Counted from the stretch's first letter, positions 49,029-61,569 are shown. The stretch: DNA of 64,000 nt from Andrena cerasifolii (GCF_050908995.1 NC_135125.1:16021011-16085010); one strand, 5' to 3'. Made by a program: numbers and translations. Notes: generated from the sequence alone by a model not told the origin.

Positions 49029-50517
49029 TCGAGCTGAAAAATTTTAAGTTATGATTAATATTACGATACTTTAATGCAGTGGTACATCGTAGTAAAGCTG
49101 CATTTCGTTTACCTTTTAATTCATTTAATCTGTTAAAAAGCGCGAAATAAATTCTGCGCATACATCGAAGCTTGGCATTTAATTGTAATAGAATGATTGC
49201 AAGTTAATACATCGTCCATGGGATGATTTATTACAAAAATCAATACATACATACGCGATCTACGCATACGGCGTGTGTAGGAAACTTGTTGCTTTTAGCA
49301 TTGTAAAATTCTTAATTTGTTAACATAATAACATCGTGTCATGCGTTGATATTGTATTTATTACTTGACGACTGTTAAATTCCGTAGAACTGAATCGATA
49401 ATTTCGGAATTGTCAGGTGAATTCAATTTAACTGTCTTGTGATACTACGGAGAAAGAATCGTGAAAACTGAAACGATACCGTGAATTCTAGATGTTTTGT
49501 CTGTAACAATTACACTTACTGTTACGACGACTCAACTTCCAAGTACATTGAAAGGAGAAACAAAAGCAAGTGGCATTGTATTCGACACTACGGCACGATT
49601 TGAATTGTTACAAATTAAAATGATAGATATACTGTCACGTGATCCAACGTAACACCGATGACGCACAAGAGTGGATCTACCGTTTCAGGAATGTTCCTTT
49701 CGAAACGAAACTAACGTACCGACGTAAATTAAATGTCAATGATTTCATTCGATATTTGTAGTAGATATGTGACTTTCATAAAAAGAAACCGATGCACCGT
49801 CATGAAATCTTTCATTTTACCGGCCCAACCGACCACGATGAGTTAAAAGAATGAAATGATTGAACGACTGCAAAGTGGATGTAGACTATGATTTATAGCG
49901 ATTTACACTCTCACCTCTTTGTAGCCAAACGAAACCAATCGATCGGTTCCTTTTATCGGAACCAGTAAAGAGCCAATTGAACACAGAGATGTTTCTTTTC
50001 CGTTCGATCTTCTAATTAATTTAACCCGTTCCCAGATGTCCTAACCGTTCGATCGCCTCGGTTCCCCGAATTTGACTAAAATTTATTCGGAACGCGAAAC
50101 CGAACTTTTCAAATTCTCCCGAGAATTCGCACCACACCGGCTGATAATTGGCGAATTATCGACTAGGAATAATGTCGGGATTCTCAGGGAAAATTGCATA
50201 CACGCGACATCTTTTGAGTCACGCTTGAAAATTGCAAATGCTGAAAGAAAATTTAGGAAAAGGATTCTTACGTTTTCCGTAGTATTTGAAGCGTGACAGC
50301 CAGGGGCTTCTGGAGAAAGCTTTCGGTCCTAAATAGCTACGAAGGTATTGGAGACGTACGCTTGTGTTAGCTCGAAGAATTAGGTGTTAGAAGACTTTCG
50401 AGAAGCGACTATTGTTCGTCGCGCCCTGGCGTTAACTCCTGCAAGCATCGTCGCACACGGTGCGTAGTAGACGACAGAATCGGACAGAAGTAGTTCCAGT
50501 GAGAATTCGAGATCGAA
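49029..50517. other. Divergent intergenic region between kinase and COX6A
   Basis: About 1.5 kb, AT-rich. It must hold the 5' untranslated exon(s) of the kinase (the acceptor is visible at the start codon) and the COX6A promoter. I see no TATA box I would trust and no further gene. Confidence 0.5.
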
Positions 50518-51196
50518 ATGTTGAGCGTACGCAGGCTGGGCCAATTTGGCCATACCTTCAAGCGAGGAATGGAAACTGTTGTGCAGACTGTGGAGCAGCG
50601 TTGCCAGCACGGAAATGTACCAGGTAAATTGTAGTCCTGTTGAGAAGCTTCTAGAAATTAGGACTTATACCTAGGGTTATCGATAACTAATCGAAATGAC
50701 TCTAGAAGTCACGAATACATTTCTGCGATATCATTTTGGTTCTTAATTTCTCTACCTTTATAAAGTACCATACTATGACTAGAGGAAACCATTTGTTTCT
50801 ACGTTTTTCCATTACTTTTCACGAGCATCGAGTCTCTTTTAGGTTAGCCATGCACATTACATAAGACGCAATTCGATTTCAGCTACTTTGAAGATGTGGA
50901 AGGCCATCACTGCCTTTGTGGCGGTCCCTTCAATCACGCTGTCACTAATTAACTGCGTTATTAGACACAACGAAGAACACGACGCAGAACGCCCAGAATT
51001 TGTCGCGTATCAGTATATGAAGATTATAACCAAGGTATAGAATATGGAATGGCTGCTGTAAGGTGTAGCCCGAAATTGCAACGACATTTAATGATTTCCA
51101 TTTCTGTTGCAGCCTTATCCATGGGGAGATGGTAAGCACACGTTGTTCCACAACCCGAAACGGAACTACATACCCGGCCTTGGCTATGAGGCTTAA
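50518..51196 (+). CDS. COX6A: Cytochrome c oxidase subunit 6A, mitochondrial (three exons: 50,518-50,623; 50,883-51,034; 51,113-51,196)
   Basis: A small nuclear-encoded accessory subunit of respiratory complex IV in the inner mitochondrial membrane. The spliced product has 113 residues, close to the usual ~110. Residues 1-36 are Arg-containing and nearly acid-poor, as in a mitochondrial presequence (MLSVRRLGQFGHTFKRG). Residues 37-60 (LKMWKAITAFVAVPSITLSL) hold the conserved WK motif and the single membrane helix. The C-terminal half has the family signature EHDAERPEFVAYQYM, KPYPWGDGKHTLFHNP and a GYE end. Introns have GT-AG ends and phases 1 and 0. An in-frame ATG at residue 18 is unlikely to be the start, because it would remove the presequence. 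A poly(A) signal follows. Confidence 0.95.
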
Positions 51197-51272
51197 TTAC
51201 ACGAATAGTAACTAGTGTCTAGTTGTACATATACTTTTATCTTCTATTGTCTCGCACAGCAGAAGACGAACT

Positions 51273-51278
51273 AATAAA
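51273..51278 (+). terminator. Poly(A) signal AATAAA of COX6A
   Basis: Lies 77 bases after the stop codon, with a second overlapping-type signal (AATAAAA) ten bases later. Confidence 0.7.
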
Positions 51279-51289
51279 CGTAATAAAAC

Positions 51290-52062
51290 ATGATTCGCCT
51301 TCTCTTCAATATTATTTGTAACTGGACTCGAGAAAAGAAGACTACAATATGTATCGTTGCTAATGGTGTATTTAAAAGCTGAATCTTTTTTCCTAAATAA
51401 ATCATTTTAATAAAATCAAGCATTTGATCGTAGAAAATCACCCACTCAACTACATGTTTTCGTATTTTGCTGTATTTGTACAAAGGCAATAATTTATAAA
51501 ATAGTTTCATAAAAAAAATTTAACTCTTATATTCTAGTTGAAAACAGCAACAATAAATACTGTTTAATGTAACAGAGTCAGAATGAAAACACTCCACTTT
51601 GGAATGGATCGATAGCTGTAGCACACTCGTAATCCGGGCCTCTTCGGAGAACAGATCCGCTCGCATGTCCAGAGAAAAGATAATTCTCTCGTAACGATAA
51701 ACCTGCCGCCTTTAACTCTCACTATAAATTATCACATAGAATCGTAGAGTTCACGATGAATTAGTAGAGTTATTATGTATATTATTATACATAATCGTAT
51801 ATATGTATTCATAATGAACTCCATTCAATCACGAACATAATACTGCAACCTTAGGAGAAAATAATAGAACATTCCATCAACTTCAGGACATAGATACTTC
51901 GAATTGGTAATGAAACTAGCCTCGTTTACAAAATGGTTGCAGTTGCGGCAAACAGTTAGGAAGGCAAGGACTCAACTAGGAGGATACAACTAAAGAAAAC
52001 AAGACACCATATGTACGGATTAGAGACTGTGGACGTGTTACGGAGACGATGAGAAATCTCAG
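51290..52062. other. Convergent 3' region between COX6A and the MYND gene
   Basis: AT-rich with no frame of note. On the minus strand an ATTAAA at about 51,563-51,568 could be the MYND gene's poly(A) signal. Confidence 0.45.
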
Positions 52063-55000
52063 TCAGAAGTATAGGCTCTTATTCACGGGCTTACAATTTA
52101 TATAATGCTCTTCCCAATGAAGCTCCGAACAAGCTTTAGAGCAATATTTGGCTTCCAAGCAGAGTGAGCACGCTACCGTGCTGGGTTTGCTGCAAAATAA
52201 ACATATTTTAATTTCTTCTTCTTCGATATTCCCTTCGGCAACGTCTGTAGGTAAATCGCTACCTTCTTCCATTTTTTCGAACGCTTCTAACGATATACTT
52301 CTAACGTCCGCGATAAACGATACAGGACTTGCTTCCATCGAAGAAGTATCTATATGGGTGTAATTAGAATATTTAATATCGTCGTCGGGGCTGTCGGTGA
52401 TTTCTACTGTTGGTACTTCGCAGGTAGTGCTATATTCGGGAGATGGTAAGGCACAGATCGGCTGAGGGTCTTCTTCATTTGATTTCTGTTCAGTCTCTTC
52501 AGGCTTCTCGGCTGCTCTTTGTATCACAGTGTCTCTAGTCTCTCGAGCTGCATCAATATCAATGACTTTCACTTGATCGTCGTTAGGAGAAATTTCTACA
52601 GTAACTAAGTGCGTGTTCGGCGGCTGTTTTGTGTCTTTATTAGATTGGTCCAAGTCAGATGCTACCACTTCATCTTCACGTGGCTTCTCCGACTCGTTCT
52701 TCTTCGTTTCTATATTGCTCAACGGTGCGCAACCTTCGGAATCCTTCTCCGTTACATCCTTATCACTTTCGCTATCGTTCCACATTGGAGTGTCTATAAT
52801 TTTTACAATTTCGGAATGATTCTCCACTTCGGTTACTTTTTCGCCTTGCTTCTTCTCTTGCAATTGTTCTGTACTGGGTCCCTGCTTTTGCGACTCTTCC
52901 TTAGGTAATTCCTTCGTTTCTTCCGCCTCGTCCGACGGTTTTGTATCTTGTAGAGCGTCCGCAGCTTCGAGCTTCTTCTGGGATTGCTTTTCTACGGCAC
53001 TTAAACTCTCTTGGCGAGCCGTGCTACATTCATTCAGGGTGACTGTCTCGCACTGCACGTGCTCAGCTTTGGATACTTGAACTTGACAGTGTACCATATT
53101 ACTATCTTGTACAATAATTTTTACTGTCCTTGGAACATCGATGCTCATAAGTAACTTCTTCGCTTCTGCGGATTCTTGGCAAGGTTCATTTTGCAAGAGG
53201 TCGTTCACCATCTTATCCACCAGTTGTTTTAAAAGTGTTTGGAAATTAAGCAACGTGAATCTTTCAGATTGAGTCGTGTCCCACGACTGGCCTGGACAGC
53301 CGTGCTCCAACCACGCGGTGCAGTTAAAGTAAAAGTCTATGTGCTTTACTAACATTATTTTCTGAATGTCAGAAAGATATTCCAAAAAAAAGAATTGCTT
53401 CATTGCCGATTCCAACGAGGCTGGCGCGACGTTTTCCTTTTTATTTTTACAGGGCACTGGTTGCTTCGTGGTCCTTGATGAATGGGCAGCTTGAGGATCT
53501 TGGGATGCTTTCATTTGTTCTATCACGAAATTTTTTAGCGCCATCATTTGTGTTTGCGTAGGTACGGCCTGGTGTACCTGTTCACTTTGTCGCACACTTT
53601 TTGGGACAGCCTGAGGTGCAATTGGTACATACATGTTTTCTACCGATTGCGGTATATAGTTTATTGCGGGCACAGTTTGTTGCGTGTTATGAGGTAACTT
53701 TGACGTAATCTTCGGCAGGGCAGTCCCTTGCGTCGTATTGTAACTTGATTTCCTGTGTACAGTCTGCTGGAATTGTTGATTTGTGCGGTTAGTGGTTTGT
53801 TGCTGCATCCCTATTGGAGTATTAACAGCTCGCTGCTGGATCGGGTGCGTAGGATTGATTGTTTGCTGCTGCATCCCTGGTGCAGGCTTGATATTTTGTT
53901 GCTGGACCATGTACATAGAATTGATATTTTGTTGCTGGGTCCTTTGTGCAAGATACATATTTTGTTGCTGGAACACTACCGGAGGATTAATATTTTGCTG
54001 CTGAACCAAGTGCGGAGGATTGATATTTTGCTGCTGAACCATGTGCGGAGGATTGATATTTTGCTGCTGAACCATGTGCGGAGGATTGAAATTTTGCTGT
54101 TGAGCCATGTACGGAGGGTTACTATTTTGTTGCTGAACCATGTGTGGATACTGTTGCTGGCTTATTTTCGCTAGGTTCACATTCTGTTGAATGGGTTGGT
54201 TCAGCACAGGTGTATTCACTGCGTAAAATGTGTTTGCTGGAGGAACATAAAAGCCTGGCTGAAGGTATTGCCGATTTATAAACGATGGGTTTGGTGGATA
54301 AGGCGATTTCCTTGGTTGATTGATTGCAGCGGATGAAACTAGAACATGTCTGAAGGGACCACCTTGGGTTGCATTTATTGCTACCGGTCTATTTCTAGGG
54401 ATATATGCCTGCTGGGAAGGCGGCGGCCTTTGCATGTCCATTCTGTAGTTCATCTGTTGCATATTTAGCAGTGGATTAGTAGCGGGATTCGTCGGCATCG
54501 GCACATTATTCGGAACGATATTAGCCTCCGGTTGTACGGTAACATTTTCTTGAAAATTAGGTTGCGTGGAGCTAATATTTATACATATCTGAGTTAAATT
54601 CGGAGGATACGGACTCTGTATGGTCGGCGCGGGAGCTGCATTCTGCGGTCCAGCGTACGCAGGTGGTTTATGCACCGCGCCGTTATTGTACTTATCTGAT
54701 TCCCTCGCACACATCATCTTAAGTATCGGCGTGTAATGAAATATTTCTATTAGAGACAATGGTTGCACATCGAACCCTTTATGCTTGTTAAGTAGCTTCA
54801 CAATATTCTGAGTGAACGGTGTGAAACTCTCAACATTTAATGCTGTCTTCATTTTTATAAATTCCGTGGCTAGCAATTTATCAAAATGTGAACCGGGGGG
54901 CAGACTAGAAGTACGCACACTTAGAAGCAAATCGTGTATCTTGCTCAAAATGGCCTTTATGGCACCTTTTTTATCCTCGTATTCGTTGGCTGTGGTGTCT

Positions 55001-58000
55001 GAAGACGTAACTAGAGGTGTAGGAACAGCAGACGCTGCTGCGGGCGCAGTTTGCGTCGGTGGGGCGGGTGAAGGTATTGAACTGGTAACGGTAGTAGCCT
55101 TCAAGAAGCTGCCTGACATTATTGGATTCGCATACGATAACGGAGGAACAGTATTTGGAAAGGGGGTCACAGGTGTTGGGCACCACCTGGAACCCAGTTC
55201 TGCACTGGAGAGTACCCTTAATCTAACTTGAGGAACATTATTCGCCTGAGTATCTTTCTTTTCTGTAGTACTATTCAGTTCAGATCTCTGTAATACTGGC
55301 TTGTTTATACTACCCGACGCGTCGCCCACGTTGCTGTTCATTGAAACAGCTTCGCCATATTCTCCAGCATCAGAAGATATCACAGTATCCTTCGAATACA
55401 CATTGTTATTCTCCTCGACGACATTCGACGCTTCATCTTTTTCCTTCGGACCTTCATCATTGTTTACTTCTACTTCCGCCGATATTTTCAAATTCGAATT
55501 CTCGTCGACGCCTTCATTCGTATTCTCTTCAGTGTGTTCCCGAATACTAAGGACATTCCCGTTCGATGTAATCTGACAGGTTTGGTTGAAACCCAATCGG
55601 AGAAGTTCGTTCATGTCTGTCGAGTCCACGTGATCCTTTTTTAGAGATCCTGAAGAATCTTCACTTTTCATTCCTTCAGCACCCTCGTTACACTTTTCGG
55701 AAGTGTTAGGAGATATCTTAGTAGCGTCCATCCCTGTTTCTGCCTTTGGTACAAGAATGTCCACTTCAGACTTCGTAGTTGCTTGGAATGTTTGTGTAAC
55801 ATCCGTCGTTGCTATAGTTTCTTCGACAGTACTTTCATCACAGATAGGCGAATCCACCAGGTCTATGATTTCTGTAATTATTTCAACAACGGGTGCATTT
55901 TGGACGCTGCTTTGTACTACATTTTCAGTAACATCTTGCGTGCTTTCGACTCGCGCAACGCTTTTGGTATCTTCAACCGCGGTAACATTTTGTGCATGTC
56001 CTACGGCTTCACCATCAACGGAGTTTTCTACATCTTCCACGCTTCTGACTATTGTAACTCTGTTTGTAATATTTAGCCTATCAACTTCGGTACCATTTCC
56101 TGTATCTTGGACTTGATCAGTAGTTTTAATACTTTCTTCCTTGGTAGATTCTTTGGTTTCATCAATTATCCTAGGTTTGGCAGGGGTCTTCTTAGAAGCC
56201 GCTTCGTTAGACTCCTCGTGCATCGTTGAATCAGGTACAGCTCTCTGAATATCTTTCAGAATTTCTACGTAACTGGCGATTGCGCTGCCCTCGGCAGTAC
56301 AGACCCCAGAATCGCAAGAGTCCACCGAGTCCTTTTTCCTCCTCCTCTTGAATTGCTTCTGTAAGATGTCCTGGTCCTGTTCATCTTCGCTAACGGTTAC
56401 GCAATCCCCGAAGAATGTTCGAAATTTCTTCAGAACTTTCTTCCGCTTCTTCCTGTCGATCGCTTTAGTCTCGTTGTACGATGTACGGATATTCTTCCTC
56501 TTCTTCGGTGCACAGTCTAGAGTTGTCTCGCCATGCAACCTCCTCTTGTGAGTATCCTCTTCAGCAACTCTGTTATCACTGGACGCAGTCCTACCCTTCA
56601 CCGAGACACCTTCCGGGGACGATTTACCTCCACCAGTGTCTCGCGTAAGACGCGCGATTTTATTCCGCGGAGAGTGCTCCTCAACGTGTGCGCTAGCCCC
56701 CTCATTGATATCTAATTTTTTATTAACATCTGACTTAGCAGATTCGATTATTTTATGATTAAAGCAAGAACTAAGGTTCAGTTTGATGCGATATCTTTTA
56801 TCTCTATCCAGCGTACGAATTGAATTAGTAGGTATTTGATCGGATACCAGATCGAAACTTCTTTCTGTTGCGCGATTATTGTCTACCCCGACTCGCGTCG
56901 GTGGATTATCCCTTTCACTGCGCGCAGTTTTTTTATTCGGAGGCAAGTGTTTATTACTCGCGCCGTCTTTGCTTTGTGATTTACACGTGGTATCCGCAGA
57001 TACGATCACGGAGCTCCTCTTGCTTACCGACTTCTCCGGTGCATTCATCTTGGACGAAACGATTTTGTCTAGTTGTTCTAAAGCTTTATCAAAAGGATGT
57101 AACACTGTTGGTTTGGGATCGTTTGTGGGTGCAGTACTCTGCGCTTTTAAAACCTCCGCTTTTTCTGCGGCACCAACTTCCACCCCGTGGGATCTATCTG
57201 CATTCTCGTTTCCCTGCCGCGAATTACATTTGAGAGATGGAGCATCAGTGGTACAATTGCTCGAGACCTGACTGAGTCCCTCGTCATCATCTAGGAATAA
57301 TCTCCTCCGCCTGAAACACACACGTCACACATCTATCACGTTAACGCATAAAACAGGCAAAATATTCTAGGACACCCTTTATACATAACAGAATTACAAA
57401 TAAATTTACGCGCGTGTGCTATGAAAATTATAGGAAACAAACAAAATAGTGTTTGGATAAAATCATAATTGTTCACTGTCTACAAAGGTTATAAACCTAG
57501 ATCACTTTCCTATTTCTTGAACCTGTTTGATTAATCTAATAATTAATTAGAAATGTGTTCCAGCTCGGTATGCCTAGCTAATCTAGATGAATGTGACTAT
57601 TTAAAAAAAAAAATAATAAATTTTTTTTTTATAAAATCAGAATAAGCCGAGTAGTAAAGCTAATCGTATGTAAGAATAAAAATTGTATTTGCTATACTTT
57701 CCCATTATTCCCGATTTATTTCCACGAAAATTGTGCACTAACCTTTTTTCTTGCAATCACATTTAAATCTGAGAAAAATAAAAACTTCTATTCATGCAGG
57801 TCACACAGTTCAAACCCCATTGATTATTTATATCAAAGTTACTATCTGAACAATTATTGTACTACGATGGATAAAACGTACAAAGCGAACAGTGTCATCG
57901 GACAAATGTAGGGGGCAGCTGCGTTGTGGAATGTTCGAGGGTGTCGATACACATATTTTACTGGACGATCGACGTTTAACGTTACGTACGGACAGATAAG

Positions 58001-59606
58001 ATATTGTTGAATAAAAATGATACGCGATTGACGATACCTTTATCTGTTTCCTTTACAACATATATGCGAACGGAAATGGAGGGGCGGGAATGTAATGCAC
58101 ACAGAAGAGTGCATTCTGAATGCAATTTACATAACCCCTGCTGTCTGTGAAGTATTAAGTAAGTAGTGTCCTACTTACGAATGAATTTAATTAAAAATTT
58201 AAAACCGAAATTTAAAAATATTCCATTTTTTAGTATAAACTTAATAAAGATCAGTTTTAAAAAATAAGTAAATTTCTCTCAAAAAGCAACTGGCCCTTTT
58301 GCACCCCCCTCCGGACGCCCATGCAGCATACGCGTAATGCATACACGTATCGTCGTGTGAAAGCGAGCTAATGATAACGGTGACAATATCACGATGCGAT
58401 TGCTTTGCAGGAAAAGTAAAACTAAAAGGGCCTGAAACGTTCCCTTCATTCCCAGAGCCTTCCAGCACTATAATTGTACTATCTACGGAACATCAATCCA
58501 CAAATATCTACGAGACTAAGAAAGCACTGTGAGCCGACAAACCCACATTCTCACACATGCAAGTTCCCACGAAGAACGCCCTTAAAGCCACATTTATACG
58601 ACGCACGGTACAGAACGCTATCCAAACCGGCCCTTCAACGTTGCAAGTGTCGGAAGGCCACACTTCAGAGACTTCCTCTACAGGTTGCACACGTGGGAAC
58701 GCAGCTTGAACAGCCACGCGCAGCATGCACTGTCGTTGAATAGTGAACAAATTCGAGTGTCCCCATCGCCATGTGTGGCCCACGTGGTGTAACCCGACCC
58801 CCCCATGATTGCGTTGCACATGTAGCACCGCGACCTAACGTCCTCAGTTCATTTCTACCGAAGATGCGCGCGTTGTTTACCTCGGCAAGTTGAAAAACGT
58901 CTCGCGGCAACGTAAACAAATGAACGCGTCCAAGCCTCCCAAACGAACCTCTTGCCAAAGATTCCGCGAGGGATTTAAAAGAAGAACAATGGCACGAAGA
59001 GTTTACGCGCAACGATCTACAGAGACGTTGTTGGCGCGCGAAACGAGACACGCGCGTCCGGTTACCGACACTAGTCACCACAGACAGAGACGTGTACGGT
59101 GAACTGTTGCGAACTTACCATCCATATCTCCGTCGTGCCGTTTGTTGCCGAGTGAGCACCACCAGCGGCCTCGTCGCCAGTTGTATCAAGCCGCGGCGTA
59201 CCTGCTTCCGCGACAGCCCCAGATTCTGCAGATCTGTCTTCAGCTGAAACAACAGCCACCGATTTACTTTAGGGTTAGGACCACTCGCCATAACCACGCG
59301 CGACACGCGAGAAACTCGGGGTGACGGAGGAACAGAAAACGAACGTCACCCGCGATCGTGTTTACGTTCGCTCGCCTGTTCCGCGGGGCTGGCGCGTACC
59401 CTCCCCCCCCCCCCTCCGCCGAACCTAACCGATCGCGTACGCCGAGGAAACCGATTCCCGTTTGCGATTACGAAGAAGTTCGAAATAAACCGCACCTTTT
59501 TCAGCAGTTCACAACGGCGAACAGGTCCGAGACTGTAAAGCAACCGTTTCAATACGAGATTGTCGAAGCACACCGCCACGGCGGTCCCCGTTTCCGTGCT
59601 TCCCAT
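52063..59606 (-). CDS. Large MYND zinc-finger protein (model: 59,606-59,496; 59,243-59,119; 57,310-52,063)
   Basis: The last exon is a single 5.2-kb open frame preceded by a clear acceptor (GTGTGTTTCAG). Its phase requires two bases from an upstream exon, and only the exon ending at 59,119 (ATGGATG|GTAAGT) keeps the frame open. The model gives about 1,827 residues. Features: basic stretch RKKRKKVLKKFR near 360; Thr/Val/Glu-rich acidic disorder to ~800; a helical region at ~852-942 (ILSKIHDLLLSV, LLNKHKGF); a Pro/Gln/Asn-rich zone with 11-residue VQQQNINPPHM repeats at ~1,135-1,250; a second helical region at ~1,380-1,460 (FFFLEYLSDIQKIMLVKHID); then charged disorder. At ~1,782-1,818 a complete MYND finger has all eight ligands (CLFC, C-x2-C, C-x3-C, H-x3-C). 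MYND fingers bind proline-rich peptides in transcriptional corepressors, so nuclear regulation is plausible but inferred. I do not recognise the gene. An alternative start at 59,291 is possible. Confidence 0.85.
53805..54140 (-). repeat. 33-bp coding minisatellite in the MYND gene
   Basis: About ten tandem 33-base units encode variants of the 11-mer VQQQNINPPHM. The central units are nearly identical at the DNA level (GCTGCTGAACCATGTGCGGA on the + strand), and the outer ones are diverged. All preserve frame. Confidence 0.85.
57311..59118 (-). other. Intron of the MYND gene
   Basis: A 1.8-kb intron with donor GTAAGT and acceptor TTTCAG. It contains poly-A/T runs near 57,602-57,630 and a CpG-rich patch at 58.5-59.1 kb whose frames on both strands show no domain. 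Confidence 0.7.
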
Positions 59607-59828
59607 GGTCGCAGCAGAGGCAGAGGCACATCCGACGTCTTTACTGTCCTCTACACGTGTGCGAAGCGACGCAATGCCTCCGTGCCACGCGCGAGAGGGG
59701 CGCCGGGTATAAACACAACACGTGCGTGCGCACCCGGAATCCAGTAATCGGGACTTTCACGCAGAGATAGCCGATCGTGGCTGGAATGTTGGGGAATTTT
59801 TCGAGCTAGACAATGATTCATCAATTTA
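59607..59828 (-). other. Presumed promoter side of the MYND gene
   Basis: CpG-rich sequence upstream of ATG 59,606, turning AT-rich after about 59,770. A 129-residue + frame (59,358-59,747) runs antisense through exon 1 and has no motif. Confidence 0.4.
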
Positions 59829-60061
59829 GTGATGGGACTGCTACCGTATCGATACATATCGATACCGTTCAACAGGTTTCGATCTGGTATTGATGCACAT
59901 AATATCGTACAGTATCAAACACGTATCGATAATTTCGTAAGGTATCAAACGGGTATCGATACCTTCCGTGAAGTATCAAGCCGGTTTTGATTCAGAATAG
60001 TATTGGTTTGGTATCGATTGAAGAAGAATCGGTATCGATAATTGATACCAAGTACTTAAAA
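59829..60061 (+). repeat. GTATCGATAC-rich dispersed repeat, copy 2
   Basis: Begins GTGATGGGACTG and ends GATACCAAGTACTTAAAA, like the copy at 25,833. It shares the blocks CCGTATCGATACATATCG, TTTCGATCTGGTATTGAT and TCGGTATCGATAATT. The middle differs by small indels within the palindromic units. Confidence 0.65.
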
Positions 60062-60229
60062 TTTCGATGCGGATCGATAGTTCCTTTAATGACCGTCGTT
60101 TTGCTCGACCACGCAACGTGAAAGGGAACTAAGATGGTTGTTTCGGTGACTGGGTCTATGCGAAGACAATAGTTCTTTCTCTCTTTCAGAGGGGGACGCG
60201 CGAAGAAAGGCTCCCAAACTGTAAATTGT

Positions 60230-61569
60230 GATTTAAATGGAAGTTTGTAGGAGCGTGGAGCATGATGTATGCGAAGAATTCCGTTTTATGATGAACATTC
60301 GCTTCGATGGGGTGAAATCAGCGTCTTCATATAAATATATTTGGTTTCTGATAAGTAACTGCTCTTGATTCAGATGATCAAGCGTTTCCACTAGTGGTGG
60401 ACATGATTCAAGAATGTCGGTTAAGGTTGATGAATCGTGTATATATTGTTGAAGAATTTGAAATATGTAATGCTTCGAGATAATACACTTGCAGCCTTTC
60501 TTACAAGCTACATTCGTAATTCCTTATGATGATCCCCCTCGTGATCTTTCAGGATCAATCCCACTTTCAGAGGTACCATTGTCGCGTCTGCCGTTTTCTC
60601 TTCCACTTGCGGTATTCCAAAATTCACAGTCAATCCGTGATTAACACTGCGTTTGCATATTTGAAGTGTTGTTTTACTTCTTACGATTACAAACTGTGGA
60701 GCTTGACTGAGGTCCCACATTATTCGTAACGGTGATCCACCATTCAAAATGTCCGTCTCTCCAAACGGCACGAATAGGTGTATCTTTCACCGAACTTGAA
60801 ATATTCAGAAATACTTGAAATCCAGTTCAGTGGACACGAGTTTGGACGTGGATACGCGAGTGCTTTCTTTCACGCGGATATCTCGGAACTTCCTTCCTCT
60901 CCGAGCCCAATGCTGAACATTTACTGGAACTCGGATCCTCTCGCCGCTATTTATATAGGGGACTTTATTGCGTCATCGTTGTGGACGAACTTACTGATGA
61001 AACCGGGTGGAACTTTTATCACTTTTCAACCAATAGCCCGGTTACACGTGGTGCTGGTGGGATGCTTTTTATACAATGCGCTTGAACTTCGATCGAACTG
61101 TGTAATTGCCATTGATAATGTGTACAAAGATAGCGACGCGGTAATGTCGGTTTTTGCCAGCTTTTCCCGGTAATCGGCGATCAATATGTATGTATGTTTC
61201 TCTGAACAAGCCGGAAGATTTTACCATACGAAAGAGAGCCTTACAATTGGAAATTCTGAATGGCAGAACTGATCTGCAATGTAAATGACTGCGATAAAAA
61301 TACTAATAGACCCGAACACTTCCAATGCCCTTTTGAACGTGTGCGTGTGTGGGTGATTCAGGATTTCGCAATGTATGATAAAAAGTTGCAATGCCAGATC
61401 TCGTTAAGACTCGCTACGAAGGTCAGGATCCACTGCGGTGAATCAAGCGCGGCAGTTGGGGTTGCAAGGAAGATCGGTGAGTGGCAGACGCCGATTTTCA
61501 TGCAACTCCGCTCGATTGTTTGTCGGACCAACCTAAGAAATTTGCCGTGTTCGGTTGGTGCTAGTTTAA
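60230..61569. other. Block of open frames of unknown nature, possibly eroded gene or element
   Basis: Frames at 60,508-60,771 (-, 87 residues), 60,778-61,173 (+, 131 residues) and 61,260-61,598 (+, 112 residues) have balanced, protein-like composition, unlike the Arg/Ser-rich artefacts further left. They do not join into one frame, switch strand and match no family I recognise. They could be remnants of a mobile element or decayed gene; equally they may be chance. I do not call a gene. Confidence 0.25.

Noticed and set aside
53755..54174. 139-residue + frame with ILLLNHVRRID repeats
   Set aside because: Antisense shadow of the 33-bp repeat array in the MYND gene.
57311..57321. Start of the MYND protein at MCFRRRR
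   Set aside because: The leading codons are GTG TGT TTC within the intron; CAG|G is a splice acceptor and the true start is upstream.
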